From NCBI GenBank assembly GCA_030830595.1, contig JAURMS010000132.1, positions 1 through 45,325 of the forward strand: DNA of 45,325 bases, read 5' to 3'. Shown piece by piece: positions 8,274 through 15,819 of the stretch. A program made the position numbers and the translations under genes. The notes under the pieces are model-generated. The model saw only the letters and a program-made list of their open reading frames with translations, had not been told where the DNA came from and made no database searches. The stretch comes from Gammaproteobacteria bacterium (GTDB lineage: Bacteria > Pseudomonadota > Gammaproteobacteria > Steroidobacterales > Steroidobacteraceae). Every line of letters begins with the position of its first letter. Position 1 is the stretch's first letter.

Positions 8274-9725
8274 ATGAACCTGCTGATGGTCCAGCGCATC
8301 CTCGGCCTGATGCTGCTGATGTTCAGCCTCAGCATGCTGCCGCCCATCGGCGTGTCCATGTTCTATGCCGACGGGCACTGGTACCCGTTTGCGGTGGGCT
8401 TTGCCGTGGTGGCCAGCATCGGCGCGGCGCTGTTCCTGCCGGTCCGCAAGCTCGACGGCGACCTGCGCCTGCGGGACGGCTTCCTGATCGTCGCCCTGTT
8501 CTGGGTCTGCCTGAGCCTGGCCGGGGCGGTGCCGCTGCTGGTCACCGACGTGCCCGCCCTGTCGGTGACCGACGCCGTGTTCGAGGCGGTGTCCGGGTTC
8601 AGCACCACCGGGGCAACGGTGATCACCGGCCTCGACAGCCTGCCGAAGTCCCTTCTGTACTACCGCCAGCAGATCCAGTTTCTCGGCGGCATGAGCATCG
8701 TGGTGCTCGCCGTGGCCCTGATGCCGATCCTCGGCATCGGCGGGATGGCCTTGTTCAAGGCGGAAACGCCTGGGCCGGTCAAGGACCAGAGGCTGACACC
8801 GAGGATTGCGCAGACCGCGCGCGCGCTGTGGGGCGTCTATGTGCTGCTGACCCTGTTGTGCGCCGCGGGATACTGGCTGGCCGGGATGGGCCCCTTCGAC
8901 GCCATCGGGCATGCCTTCACCACCACCTCCACCGGCGGCTTTTCCCCCTATGACGCCAGCATGGGGCACTTCGACAGCGCGGCGATCGACGCGGTGGCGA
9001 CCGTGTTCATGTTCCTGGGCGGCGCAAGCTTTGCCCTGCACTTCACGGTGTTCCGTCACCGCAGCCTCGGCGCCTACCTCGGCGACACCGAGTTCAAGGC
9101 CTATCTCTGGCTGCTGGCCATCATCATCCTCTCGGCCACGCTGTACATGTGGCTGCTGGGCACCTACAGCAACCCCCTGGAATCCTTGCGCTACGCCAGT
9201 TTCCAGGTGGTTTCCATGCACACCGGCACTGGCTACACCACCGCCTTCTATGCGGCCTGGCCGGGCGCCCTGCCAGCGGTGCTGCTGCTGATCTCCTTCA
9301 TCAGCGGTTGTGCCGGTGGCACCACCGGCGGCATGAAGATCATCCGCTGGGTCATCGTTTCCCGCCAGGCGATGGTCCAATTCCGCCAGCTGGTCCATCC
9401 CAGCGCCAACATTCCCGTCAAGGTGGCAGGACGGGTCGTGCCCCCGACCATCATCACCGGGGTGGCCGGTTTCTTTGCCGTCTACCTGATCACCTTTGCC
9501 CTGTTCATGATCCTGCTGCTCAGCTTCGGGGTCGACCAGGTCACCGCCTGGTCGGCCGTGGCCGCCACCCTCAACAACGTGGGCCCGGGGCTGGGCGAGG
9601 TCGCCGTGACCTTCCAGGGCCTGCCCGATGGTGCCAAGTGGGTCTGTACCGTGGCGATGCTGGCGGGTCGGTTGGAAGTCTTCACCCTGTTCCTGTTGCT
9701 CACCCCTGCCTTCTGGCAGCGTTGA
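8274..9725 (+). CDS. trkH: Trk potassium transporter membrane subunit TrkH
   Basis: A 483-aa polytopic inner-membrane protein that forms the potassium-conducting pore gated by TrkA. Four pore-loop signatures are visible in order: FSTTGATVITG, FTTTSTGGFSPYD, HTGTGYTTAF and LNNVGPGLGEV, matching the four-repeat TrkH/KtrB architecture. Length matches E. coli TrkH (483 aa). I chose ATG 8274 because GGGAG lies just upstream at a good distance and the protein then begins MNLLMVQRILGLML as in relatives; a longer in-frame extension back to 8211 would overlap trkA. The gene lies 16 bp behind trkA in one operon. The next gene starts 2 bp after its stop, so transcription may continue into the TPR/TRAP genes. 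Confidence 0.96.
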   Translation: MNLLMVQRILGLMLLMFSLSMLPPIGVSMFYADGHWYPFAVGFAVVASIGAALFLPVRKLDGDLRLRDGFLIVALFWVCLSLAGAVPLLVTDVPALSVTDAVFEAVSGFSTTGATVITGLDSLPKSLLYYRQQIQFLGGMSIVVLAVALMPILGIGGMALFKAETPGPVKDQRLTPRIAQTARALWGVYVLLTLLCAAGYWLAGMGPFDAIGHAFTTTSTGGFSPYDASMGHFDSAAIDAVATVFMFLGGASFALHFTVFRHRSLGAYLGDTEFKAYLWLLAIIILSATLYMWLLGTYSNPLESLRYASFQVVSMHTGTGYTTAFYAAWPGALPAVLLLISFISGCAGGTTGGMKIIRWVIVSRQAMVQFRQLVHPSANIPVKVAGRVVPPTIITGVAGFFAVYLITFALFMILLLSFGVDQVTAWSAVAATLNNVGPGLGEVAVTFQGLPDGAKWVCTVAMLAGRLEVFTLFLLLTPAFWQR

Positions 9726-9727
9726 CC

Positions 9728-10054
9728 ATGGGCCTGCGGGACACGCTTGAGTTGATGCTGCAGCGGGGCCAGGATTCGCCCCTGCTGCGCTATTCACTGG
9801 GTGGCGAGTGCCTCAAGGCGGGTGATGCGCTGGCCGCCGTCACCCACTTGTCGGAAGCCGTGGCCCAGAACCCCGCCTACTCGGCCGCATGGAAACTTCT
9901 TGGCCAGGCGCTGGCTGCCGCTGGTTCACCCTCGCGTGCGCGGGACGCCTACCGCGAGGGCATCCGGGTCGCCGAGGCCGGGGGCGACCTGCAGGCCGCA
10001 CGAGAGATGGGCGTGTTCCTCAAGCGCCTGGAACGCAGCGAGGTCCCAGGATGA
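9728..10054 (+). CDS. Small TPR-like protein
   Basis: A 108-aa soluble protein of two to three helix-turn-helix repeats. The central segment reads like a tetratricopeptide repeat (DALAAVTHLSEAV, then AYSAAWKLLGQALAAAG, then ARDAYREGIRVAEA). There is no signal peptide, membrane segment or catalytic motif. Such repeats usually serve protein-protein contacts; the partner is unknown. It starts 2 bp after trkH, and its stop overlaps the dctQ start (ATGA at 10051-10054), so it is translationally coupled to the TRAP transporter genes. Small TPR proteins of this kind occur beside various genes, so a role in TRAP or Trk function is only an inference from position. Confidence 0.8.
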   Translation: MGLRDTLELMLQRGQDSPLLRYSLGGECLKAGDALAAVTHLSEAVAQNPAYSAAWKLLGQALAAAGSPSRARDAYREGIRVAEAGGDLQAAREMGVFLKRLERSEVPG

Positions 10055-10572
10055 CCGGGCGCGGCGAACGCGTGGCTGCCCGGCTGGACGCCGTGGCGGA
10101 AGGCACCGGTTGGGTCGTAGCCTGGCTCACCGTTGCGCTGGCATGCACCGGCCTCGCCGTGGTGGTCCTGCGCTACGGCTTTGACCAGGGCTTCGTGTGG
10201 ATGCAGGAGCTGCTGGTCTGGTTTCACGCTGCCGTCTTCATGCTCGGTGCGGCGTATGCCCTGCGCCACGAAGCTCATGTGCGGGTCGATGTGTTTCGCC
10301 AGCGCATGTCGTTGCGCCATCGCGCGTGGGTCGACCTTCTGGGCACGCTGCTCCTGCTGTGGCCGACCTGCGCGGTGATCGCCTGGTTCTCCATCCCTTA
10401 CGTCGCGGGGTCTTGGGACATCGGCGAGCGCTCGCGCGAGGCAGGGGGGCTGCCCTCGTTGTGGCTGCTCAAGGGCATGATTCCGGCGCTGGCGGTCCTG
10501 CTGGCGGTGCAGGGCCTGGCCATGGTTCTGCGCGCCACCGCGGCTTTGCGCGAAAAAGTGGGTGCTTCCTGA
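10051..10572 (+). CDS. dctQ: TRAP transporter small permease (DctQ family)
   Basis: A 173-aa inner-membrane protein with four hydrophobic segments (near residues 25-45, 52-72, 92-118 and 140-162), the layout of the TRAP small subunit. The loop with W.QELLVWFH..VFMLGAAYALRHEAHVRVDVF is characteristic of DctQ proteins. Together with DctM it forms the sodium-driven membrane part of a tripartite periplasmic transporter for organic acids. The start ATG at 10051 overlaps the TPR gene stop by four bases, and the stop at 10570-10572 shares a base with the dctM start, so QM order and coupling are as usual. The likely substrate comes from the neighbouring binding protein, which resembles an alpha-keto acid binder. 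Confidence 0.9.
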   Translation: MTGRGERVAARLDAVAEGTGWVVAWLTVALACTGLAVVVLRYGFDQGFVWMQELLVWFHAAVFMLGAAYALRHEAHVRVDVFRQRMSLRHRAWVDLLGTLLLLWPTCAVIAWFSIPYVAGSWDIGERSREAGGLPSLWLLKGMIPALAVLLAVQGLAMVLRATAALREKVGAS

Positions 10573-11942
10573 TGGAGTGGCTGGCCATCGTGCTGCTGCT
10601 GTGCGTGATCCTGGCCCTGCTGGCGGGCTACCCAGTGGCCTTCACCCTCGCCGGGCTCTCCCTCCTCTTCGCGGGGGCGGCCTCGCTGGTGGGCGCCTTC
10701 GACCTCAGCTACCTCGAGGCGCTGCCCAGTCGCCTGTTCGGGATCATGAACAACTCGAACCTGATCGCCGTGCCGTTGTTCATCCTGATGGGCGTGGTGC
10801 TCGAGAAGTCGAGGATCGCGGCGGAGCTGCTCGAGACCCTCGGCCAGTTGTTCGGTGGCCGCAGCGGTGGACTGGCGTATTCGGTGGTGGTGGTCGGCGC
10901 GTTGCTGGCGGCCAGCACGGGCATCGTGGGGGCCTCGGTCGTCACCATGGGCCTGCTGGCGCTGCCGGTGATGCTCAGGAACGGCTACGACCCGCGCCTG
11001 GCCAGCGGCACCATCTGCGCGTCCGGCACGCTCGGCCAGATCATCCCTCCGTCGATCATCCTGGTGTTGCTGGGGGATGTGATGTCCTCGGCCCATCAGC
11101 AGGCCCAGTTGCGTCTGGGTAACTATGCTCCGGAGGCAGTGTCGGTCGGCGACCTGTTCCTGGGCGCCTTGCTGCCGGGGTTGCTGCTGGTGGTGCTGTA
11201 CCTGGCCTACATTGCCTGGCGCGCCTGGCGTGCCCCCGCCTCCATGCCGCCCATGGCCTCCGGCGGCGTGGCGGTCTCCTGGTGGAAGGTGCTGCGTGCC
11301 TTGCTGGCACCGCTCAGTTTGATCCTGGCCGTGCTCGGCTCCATTCTCGCCGGCATGGCCACGCCCTCCGAAGCCGCCGCCGTGGGCGCGGTGGGGGCCA
11401 TGTTGCTGGCCGGCCTGCGCCGGGAACTGTCGCTCGTCAGGCTGGGCGAGGCGACTCGCGCCACGCTGCAGAGCTCGGCCATGGTGTTCATGATCCTGAT
11501 CGGTGCCTCGGTGTTTTCGCTGGTCTTTCGCGGTCTTGGTGGAGACGCCCTGGTGCATGGCTGGCTGGAGGCGCTGCCCGGGGGTTACTGGGGTGCGCTG
11601 GCCATCGTCATGCTGGTCATGTTCCTGCTCGGTTTCATCATCGACTTCATCGAGATCACCTACATCGTGGTGCCGATCGCAGCCCCGGCCCTGCTCGCGC
11701 TGGGGATGGACCCCATCTGGCTAGGCGTGTTGATCGCTCTGAACCTGCAGACCTCCTTCCTCACCCCGCCCTTCGGCTTCGCGCTCTTCTTCCTGCGTGG
11801 GGTGGCGCCCGCAGAGTTACGCACCCGCGACCTGTACCGCGGCGCCTGGCCATTCGTAGCCATCCAGCTGCTGATGGTCGCGATGGTGGCCGCGTGGCCT
11901 GCCCTGGCCACCTGGCTCCCCTCGGTGGTGCTGGTCGACTGA
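10572..11942 (+). CDS. dctM: TRAP transporter large permease (DctM family)
   Basis: A 456-aa polytopic inner-membrane protein with about twelve hydrophobic segments. Family marks include GYPVAFTLAGLSLLFA near the N-terminus, NLIAVPLFILMGVVLEKS, the SGTICASGTLGQIIPPSIILVLLG stretch (residues about 140-163) and QTSFLTPPFGFALFFLRG near residue 396. The large subunit moves the substrate using a sodium gradient. The start ATG at 10572 gives MEWLAIVLLLCVI, a normal beginning; a much longer in-frame extension back into dctQ was discarded. The gene ends nine bases before the stop of the binding-protein gene, which is on the opposite strand, so the transporter is split into convergent units. Confidence 0.94.
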   Translation: MEWLAIVLLLCVILALLAGYPVAFTLAGLSLLFAGAASLVGAFDLSYLEALPSRLFGIMNNSNLIAVPLFILMGVVLEKSRIAAELLETLGQLFGGRSGGLAYSVVVVGALLAASTGIVGASVVTMGLLALPVMLRNGYDPRLASGTICASGTLGQIIPPSIILVLLGDVMSSAHQQAQLRLGNYAPEAVSVGDLFLGALLPGLLLVVLYLAYIAWRAWRAPASMPPMASGGVAVSWWKVLRALLAPLSLILAVLGSILAGMATPSEAAAVGAVGAMLLAGLRRELSLVRLGEATRATLQSSAMVFMILIGASVFSLVFRGLGGDALVHGWLEALPGGYWGALAIVMLVMFLLGFIIDFIEITYIVVPIAAPALLALGMDPIWLGVLIALNLQTSFLTPPFGFALFFLRGVAPAELRTRDLYRGAWPFVAIQLLMVAMVAAWPALATWLPSVVLVD

Positions 11943-11955
11943 GACCCGGACTCAG
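11939..11955. terminator. Possible small bidirectional hairpin between dctM and dctP
   Basis: CTGAG (11939-11943) and CTCAG (11951-11955) form a 5-bp inverted repeat around seven bases and span both convergent stop codons. There is no T-run on either side, so this is a weak candidate. Confidence 0.2.
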
Positions 11956-13055
11956 CCCTGATCACGGGCCAGCAGGAACGCTTCCTCCGCAACCGCCAGG
12001 TAGGGCGCCGACCGCGCCTGGAAATCCTGCTGGGATTGCAGGACCCGTGCATACAGCGGGTCGCTGGCAGCGCCCGCCTCGACCACCTCGAGCGAGAGTT
12101 GGTGCAAGCGAGCCAGTACCTCGCGCGGGAAGGGTCGCAGCTTCACGCCGTGCTCTTCGACCAGGGTGCGCAGCGCCTCGGCGTTGCGGGCCGTGAATTC
12201 CGCCAGCATCTGGTCGTTCACCGATTGTGCACAGGTGACGACGATATTCTGCAGGTCCTCCGGCAAGGCCTCGAAGGCTTCGCGGTTGACCAGCGCCTCC
12301 AGGGTCGTGCCCGGTTCGTGCCAGCCAGGGTAGTAGTAATAAGGGGCCACCTTGTACAGGCCGAAGGCAAGATCGTTGTAGGGCCCCACCCATTCGGTGG
12401 CATCAATCGCCCCGGTCTGCAGGGCGGTGAAGATCTCGCCACCCGCCAAGGTCACGGGCGTACCGCCGGCTCTGGCCAGCACCTCACCGCCCAACCCGGG
12501 AATACGCATCTTGAGGCCCTTGAGGTCGGCAAGGGTATTGATCTCCTTCCGGAACCAGCCGCCCATCTGGGTGCCGGAGCTGCCGCAAGGCAGGGGCAAG
12601 ATGCCGTAGGGTCGATACGCCTCCTGCCATAGCTCCAGGCCACCGCCGTAATGCAGCCACCCGCCCATTTCCTGGGCCGTCAGGCCAAAGGGCACGGTGG
12701 AAAAGAACGATGCAGCGGGCACCTTGCCCTTCCAGTAATACGCGCCGCCGTGGCCAACTTCCGCGGTGCCATTGGCCACCGCGTCGAACACTTCGAAGGC
12801 GGGCACCAGCTCTTCGGCGCCATAGACCTTGATGGTCAGGCGGCCACCGCTGCAAGCGCCCACCCGGCGGGCAAACTCGGTGGCGCCGGTCCCCAGCCCC
12901 GGAAAATTCGGTGGCCAGGTGGTGACCATGCGCCATTGGAAGCGCCTTTGATCCTGGGGGCCTGCGGATGCGCCGTCCTCCCGACCGCAGGCGGCCAGGG
13001 CCGAAGCCATGGCGCCCATTCCGAGACCCTGAATGACGCGGCGCCGCTGAACCAT
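11952..13055 (-). CDS. dctP: TRAP transporter substrate-binding protein, TakP-like
   Basis: A 367-aa exported solute-binding protein. The N-terminus has consecutive arginines (MVQRRRVIQG), a hydrophobic stretch and a lipobox LAAC (Cys23), suggesting a Tat-exported lipoprotein. The mature part resembles Rhodobacter TakP, which binds pyruvate and other alpha-keto acids with sodium. Gln163, Arg184, Glu221 and Trp222 here match the spacing of the TakP ligand residues as I remember them (Gln155, Arg176, Glu213, Trp214), all with a constant offset of eight. ATG at 13055 has GGGAG upstream; a longer frame running back into dnaA was rejected. It lies on the opposite strand to dctQM and shares the gap of about 130 bp with dnaA as a divergent neighbour. 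Substrate class is likely, exact ligand unknown. Confidence 0.92.
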   Translation of the reverse strand: MVQRRRVIQGLGMGAMASALAACGREDGASAGPQDQRRFQWRMVTTWPPNFPGLGTGATEFARRVGACSGGRLTIKVYGAEELVPAFEVFDAVANGTAEVGHGGAYYWKGKVPAASFFSTVPFGLTAQEMGGWLHYGGGLELWQEAYRPYGILPLPCGSSGTQMGGWFRKEINTLADLKGLKMRIPGLGGEVLARAGGTPVTLAGGEIFTALQTGAIDATEWVGPYNDLAFGLYKVAPYYYYPGWHEPGTTLEALVNREAFEALPEDLQNIVVTCAQSVNDQMLAEFTARNAEALRTLVEEHGVKLRPFPREVLARLHQLSLEVVEAGAASDPLYARVLQSQQDFQARSAPYLAVAEEAFLLARDQG

Positions 13056-13107
13056 GGCTGCTCCCAAATACCGATAGGCGGACGAGTGTAGCGAAGCGGG
13101 TCGGACT

Positions 13108-13116
13108 TGTGGATAA
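13108..13116 (-). promoter_or_regulatory. DnaA box upstream of dnaA
   Basis: TGTGGATAA on the + strand is the exact complement of the DnaA-box consensus TTATCCACA. It lies 27 bases upstream of the candidate dnaA -10, a position that fits autoregulation of dnaA. It is the only perfect box in the gap between dctP and dnaA. Confidence 0.75.
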
Positions 13117-13133
13117 CTCTGGAAGAGGGGGGT

Positions 13134-13154
13134 GGGCAGCGCTAGACTCTGCCC
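13134..13154 (+). promoter_or_regulatory. Candidate dnaA promoter inside an inverted repeat
   Basis: The -10-like TAGACT (13143-13148) lies between perfect 6-bp arms GGGCAG (13134-13139) and CTGCCC (13149-13154). Transcription would start near 13155, leaving about 30 nt of leader with GGGGAGG before the TTG start. No strong -35 is visible. Confidence 0.4.
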
Positions 13155-13184
13155 CCTTCGCGTGGTGCGAAGCGGGGAGGCAGG

Positions 13185-14522
13185 TTGGCAGGAGCGCTTT
13201 GGCAGCAGTGTCTGGCACAGCTGGAACAGGAGCTCGCCGAACAGGAGTTCAACACCTGGGTCCGGCCCTTGCAGGCCGTGGAGGAGGAGGGTCTCCTGCG
13301 CCTCTACGCCCCGAACCGGTTCGTGTTGGATTGGGTTCAGCAGCACCTCTACCCACGCATCGTGCAATGGCTCGCCGCGACACCGGGTGCGCCGCAGCTG
13401 CTGGTTGCGGTGGGCTCCCGGCCGGGGGCCGGGCCCGGGCCGGCAGCGCCCGGGGCGGCGGCCACCCCGGGCGGCGCCGGCAAGCCCCGCCCCTCGGTCA
13501 CCGGCGGCCGCATCAATCCCGACTTCACCTTCGAGACCTTCGTCGAGGGCAAGAGCAATCAGCTCGCGAGGGCCGCAGCCCTGCAGGTTGGCGAAAACCC
13601 TGGCCGGGCGTACAACCCGCTGTTCATCTACGGCGGGGTCGGGCTGGGCAAAACCCACCTGATGCATGCGGTGGGCAATGTGCTGCTGCAGCGCAATCCC
13701 CAGGCGCGCGTGGCCTATGTGCACAGCGAGCGTTTCGTCAGCGATATGGTGCGGGCGTTACAGCACAACAGCATCAGTGAGTTCAAGGCGGCCTATCGCG
13801 GCCTCGATGCCCTCCTCATCGATGACATCCAGTTTTTCGCCGGCAAGGAGCGTTCCCAGGAAGAGTTTTTTCACACCTTCAACACGCTGCTTGAAGGGCA
13901 GCGGCAGGTGATCCTGACTTGCGACCGCTATCCGAAGGAGGTCTCCGGGCTGGAGGAGCGGCTCAAATCCCGCTTTGGCTGGGGCCTGACCGTCGCCATC
14001 GAGCCGCCGGAGCTCGAGACCAGCGTCGCCATCCTGATGTCCAAGGCGGCCGCTGCCGGGGTCGTCCTGCCGGAAGACGTGGCGTTTTTCATCGCAAAGC
14101 GGATCCGGTCCAATGTCCGCGAGCTGGAAGGCTCGCTGCGCCGCGTGATGGCCACCGCCCGATTCACCGGGCAGGCCATTACCCTGGAGAGCGCCAAGGA
14201 CGCGCTGCGGGACCTGCTTTCGCTGCAAGCCAGGCTGGTCACCATCGACAACATCCAGAAGACGGTCGCCGAGTATTACAAGATCCGCTTGTCCGACCTG
14301 TTGTCGACGCGCCGAACGCGCTCCATCGCGAGACCTCGCCAGGTGGCGATGGCCTTGTCGCGGGAATTGACGCAACACAGCCTGCCGGAAATTGGTGCTG
14401 CGTTCGGGGGCCGGGACCATACAACCGTCATGCATGCCTGCGAGCGGGTGAAAATCCTGCGTGATGGCGAGCAACAGGTGGGCGACGATTACCAGAAGCT
14501 GTTGCGAATCCTGACCGGTTGA
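13185..14522 (+). CDS. dnaA: Chromosomal replication initiator protein DnaA
   Basis: A 445-aa initiator that binds DnaA boxes, melts the origin and loads the replicative helicase. Domain I (1-80) has LWQQCLAQLEQELAEQEFNTWVRPL. A Gly/Pro/Ala-rich linker follows (about 85-110). Domain III is the AAA+ core with Walker A GGVGLGKTH, Walker B ALLIDDIQFF and sensor/Arg-finger region EERLKSRFGWGL. Domain IV carries the box-binding helix signature with GRDHTTVMHAC near the C-terminus. The TTG start at 13185 has GGGGAGG eight or so bases upstream and gives the usual N-terminus. Length is a little below the 467 aa of E. coli through a short linker. A perfect DnaA box lies on each side of the gene, consistent with autoregulation and an origin nearby. 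The upstream neighbour is dctP rather than rpmH. Confidence 0.97.
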   Translation: MAGALWQQCLAQLEQELAEQEFNTWVRPLQAVEEEGLLRLYAPNRFVLDWVQQHLYPRIVQWLAATPGAPQLLVAVGSRPGAGPGPAAPGAAATPGGAGKPRPSVTGGRINPDFTFETFVEGKSNQLARAAALQVGENPGRAYNPLFIYGGVGLGKTHLMHAVGNVLLQRNPQARVAYVHSERFVSDMVRALQHNSISEFKAAYRGLDALLIDDIQFFAGKERSQEEFFHTFNTLLEGQRQVILTCDRYPKEVSGLEERLKSRFGWGLTVAIEPPELETSVAILMSKAAAAGVVLPEDVAFFIAKRIRSNVRELEGSLRRVMATARFTGQAITLESAKDALRDLLSLQARLVTIDNIQKTVAEYYKIRLSDLLSTRRTRSIARPRQVAMALSRELTQHSLPEIGAAFGGRDHTTVMHACERVKILRDGEQQVGDDYQKLLRILTG

Positions 14523-14531
14523 TGTGGATAA
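14523..14531 (-). promoter_or_regulatory. DnaA box directly after dnaA
   Basis: TGTGGATAA begins one base after the dnaA stop and is a perfect DnaA box in reverse orientation. Weaker two-mismatch matches follow at 14534-14542 (TGTGGAAAG), 14558-14566 (TCGTCCACA) and 14657-14665 (TTTTCCCCA). Confidence 0.75.
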
Positions 14532-14646
14532 TGTGTGGAAAGGATGGGCAGGACAATTCGTCCACAGGAGGTACACAGGTGGCGGGACGTTCCCAAACAG
14601 TGTCGCCGTGCGCTTGTGCCCTCTCCAAGTGCTTGTTTTGCGCATG

Positions 14647-14670
14647 AAATCTGGTGTTTTCCCCAGATTT
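14647..14670. repeat. 8-bp inverted repeat upstream of dnaN
   Basis: AAATCTGG (14647-14654) and CCAGATTT (14663-14670) are perfect inverted arms separated by eight bases. The repeat overlaps the place where a -35 would be for the TATGAT (14680-14685) element, so it could be an operator; it could also act as a hairpin after dnaA. Confidence 0.5.
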
Positions 14671-14679
14671 CCGGCGCTC

Positions 14680-14685
14680 TATGAT
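14680..14685 (+). promoter_or_regulatory. Candidate dnaN -10 element
   Basis: TATGAT at 14680-14685 would start transcription near 14692, giving a leader of about 30 nt that contains the GGAG ribosome-binding site (14712-14715) before the ATG at 14721. The -35 (TTTTCC, 14657-14662) is weak. Confidence 0.4.
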
Positions 14686-14720
14686 TGTAATAACTATCTT
14701 AAAATCTTTTCGGAGCCACG

Positions 14721-15815
14721 ATGAAATTCACCGTTGAACGCGAAGCGTTGCTCTCTGCACTGCAGTCTGCAGTCGGCGTAGTGGAACGTCGGCAGACCAT
14801 GCCGATCCTCGCCAACGTCCTGGTCAAGGCCGCTGCAGACAAGTTGACCCTGACGGCGACGGACCTCGAGGTTGAGTTGGTGTCCGTCGCTGCGGCCGAG
14901 GTGGCGCGTGAAGGCAGCGTGACGGTGCCGGCCAGGAAATTGCTGGATATCTGTCGGTCCCTGCCGGAGAAGGCAAAGATCACGGCAACGCTTGAGGGGG
15001 ACCGCCTCCAACTTCGTGCGGGCAAGAGCCGCTTCACACTGTCGACGCTGCCGGCGGCGGAATTCCCGGCGCTGGACGATTTGGCCGTGGTGCATTCGTT
15101 AGTGGTCGATCAAGGCGATTTCAAGCGGCTGCTGGATAAGACGCATTTCGCGATGGCTCAACAGGACGTCCGCTACTATTTGAACGGGATGTTGCTGGAA
15201 ACTACCGGGAAAATGCTGAGAACGGTAGCAACTGACGGCCATCGTCTGGCAATGGCAGAGATCGAGACCGCCGTCGAGGGTAAAGGGCAGCAGATCATTA
15301 TCCCTCGCAAGGGCGTGCTGGAGCTCCAGCGCCTGCTCGGCGCCGAGGGCGGTTTGGAGCTGGCGATAGGAACCAACCACATTCGCGCCCAGATCGGCGA
15401 CATTCGCTTCACATCGAAGCTTATTGACGGCCGTTTCCCTGAATATGGGCGTGTCATTCCCAAGGATCCGCCGCGCGTCATCAGCGCGGACAAGGAGACC
15501 CTGCGGAGCGCCCTGCAGAGAACGTCGATCCTTGCCAATGAGAAGTACCGGGGTATTCGCCTGGCTGCAGCGGGCGGTGTGCTGACCCTCCAGGCGCACA
15601 ATCCGGAGCAGGAAGAGGCCGAAGAGCAGGTCGAGGTGGGCTACGACGGGGAAGCCATCGAGGTTGGTTTCAACGTGAACTATCTCGTAGACGCCATCGG
15701 GGCGATCGACGGCACGGCGATTGAAGTGGCGTTGACGGATGCCAACTCCAGTTGCCTCGTTCGTGCACCAGGATCCTCGGCTTGTCTCTACGTGGTCATG
15801 CCCATGCGATTGTGA
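14721..15815 (+). CDS. dnaN: DNA polymerase III beta sliding clamp
   Basis: A 364-aa protein forming the ring-shaped dimer that holds DNA polymerase III on DNA. Three similar clamp domains of about 120 residues are expected and the length fits (366 aa in E. coli). Visible family marks are MKFTVEREALLSALQSAVGVVERRQT at the start in general form, LPEKAKI, FTLSTLPAAEFP, the central DVRYYLNGMLLE and DGHRLAMAE, and the C-terminal CLYVVMPMRL, which lines the cleft where clamp-binding peptides dock. GGAG lies six bases or so before ATG 14721. It follows dnaA after the 198-bp gap with boxes, and recF begins four bases after its stop, so dnaN-recF are co-transcribed. Confidence 0.97.
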   Translation: MKFTVEREALLSALQSAVGVVERRQTMPILANVLVKAAADKLTLTATDLEVELVSVAAAEVAREGSVTVPARKLLDICRSLPEKAKITATLEGDRLQLRAGKSRFTLSTLPAAEFPALDDLAVVHSLVVDQGDFKRLLDKTHFAMAQQDVRYYLNGMLLETTGKMLRTVATDGHRLAMAEIETAVEGKGQQIIIPRKGVLELQRLLGAEGGLELAIGTNHIRAQIGDIRFTSKLIDGRFPEYGRVIPKDPPRVISADKETLRSALQRTSILANEKYRGIRLAAAGGVLTLQAHNPEQEEAEEQVEVGYDGEAIEVGFNVNYLVDAIGAIDGTAIEVALTDANSSCLVRAPGSSACLYVVMPMRL

Positions 15816-15819
15816 GCGC

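Larger units (their letters stand above)
14523..14720. other. dnaA-dnaN intergenic region, candidate origin or DnaA-controlled region
   Basis: This gap of 198 bases is the longest non-coding stretch of the replication block. It holds one perfect DnaA box, three two-mismatch boxes, an 8-bp inverted repeat (14647-14670), and a stretch at 14680-14710 in which 26 of 31 bases are A or T, exceptional for this GC-rich window and reminiscent of a DNA unwinding element. Origins in relatives lie upstream of dnaA, between dnaA and dnaN, or in both places. The few strong boxes mean it may only be the dnaN promoter region. Confidence 0.4.

Noticed and set aside
8235..9797. A 520-codon open frame on the - strand opposite trkH
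   Set aside because: Low-complexity His/Gln/Gly-rich product antisense to a clear TrkH; a shadow of GC-rich codon use.
13056..13724. N-terminal extension of the TRAP binding protein into dnaA
   Set aside because: The extension overlaps dnaA and lacks family resemblance; ATG 13055 has a good ribosome-binding site and begins the Tat signal.
15739..15819. Earlier RecF start within dnaN
   Set aside because: It overlaps dnaN and adds residues unlike RecF; GTG 15820 gives exactly the usual 357 aa.
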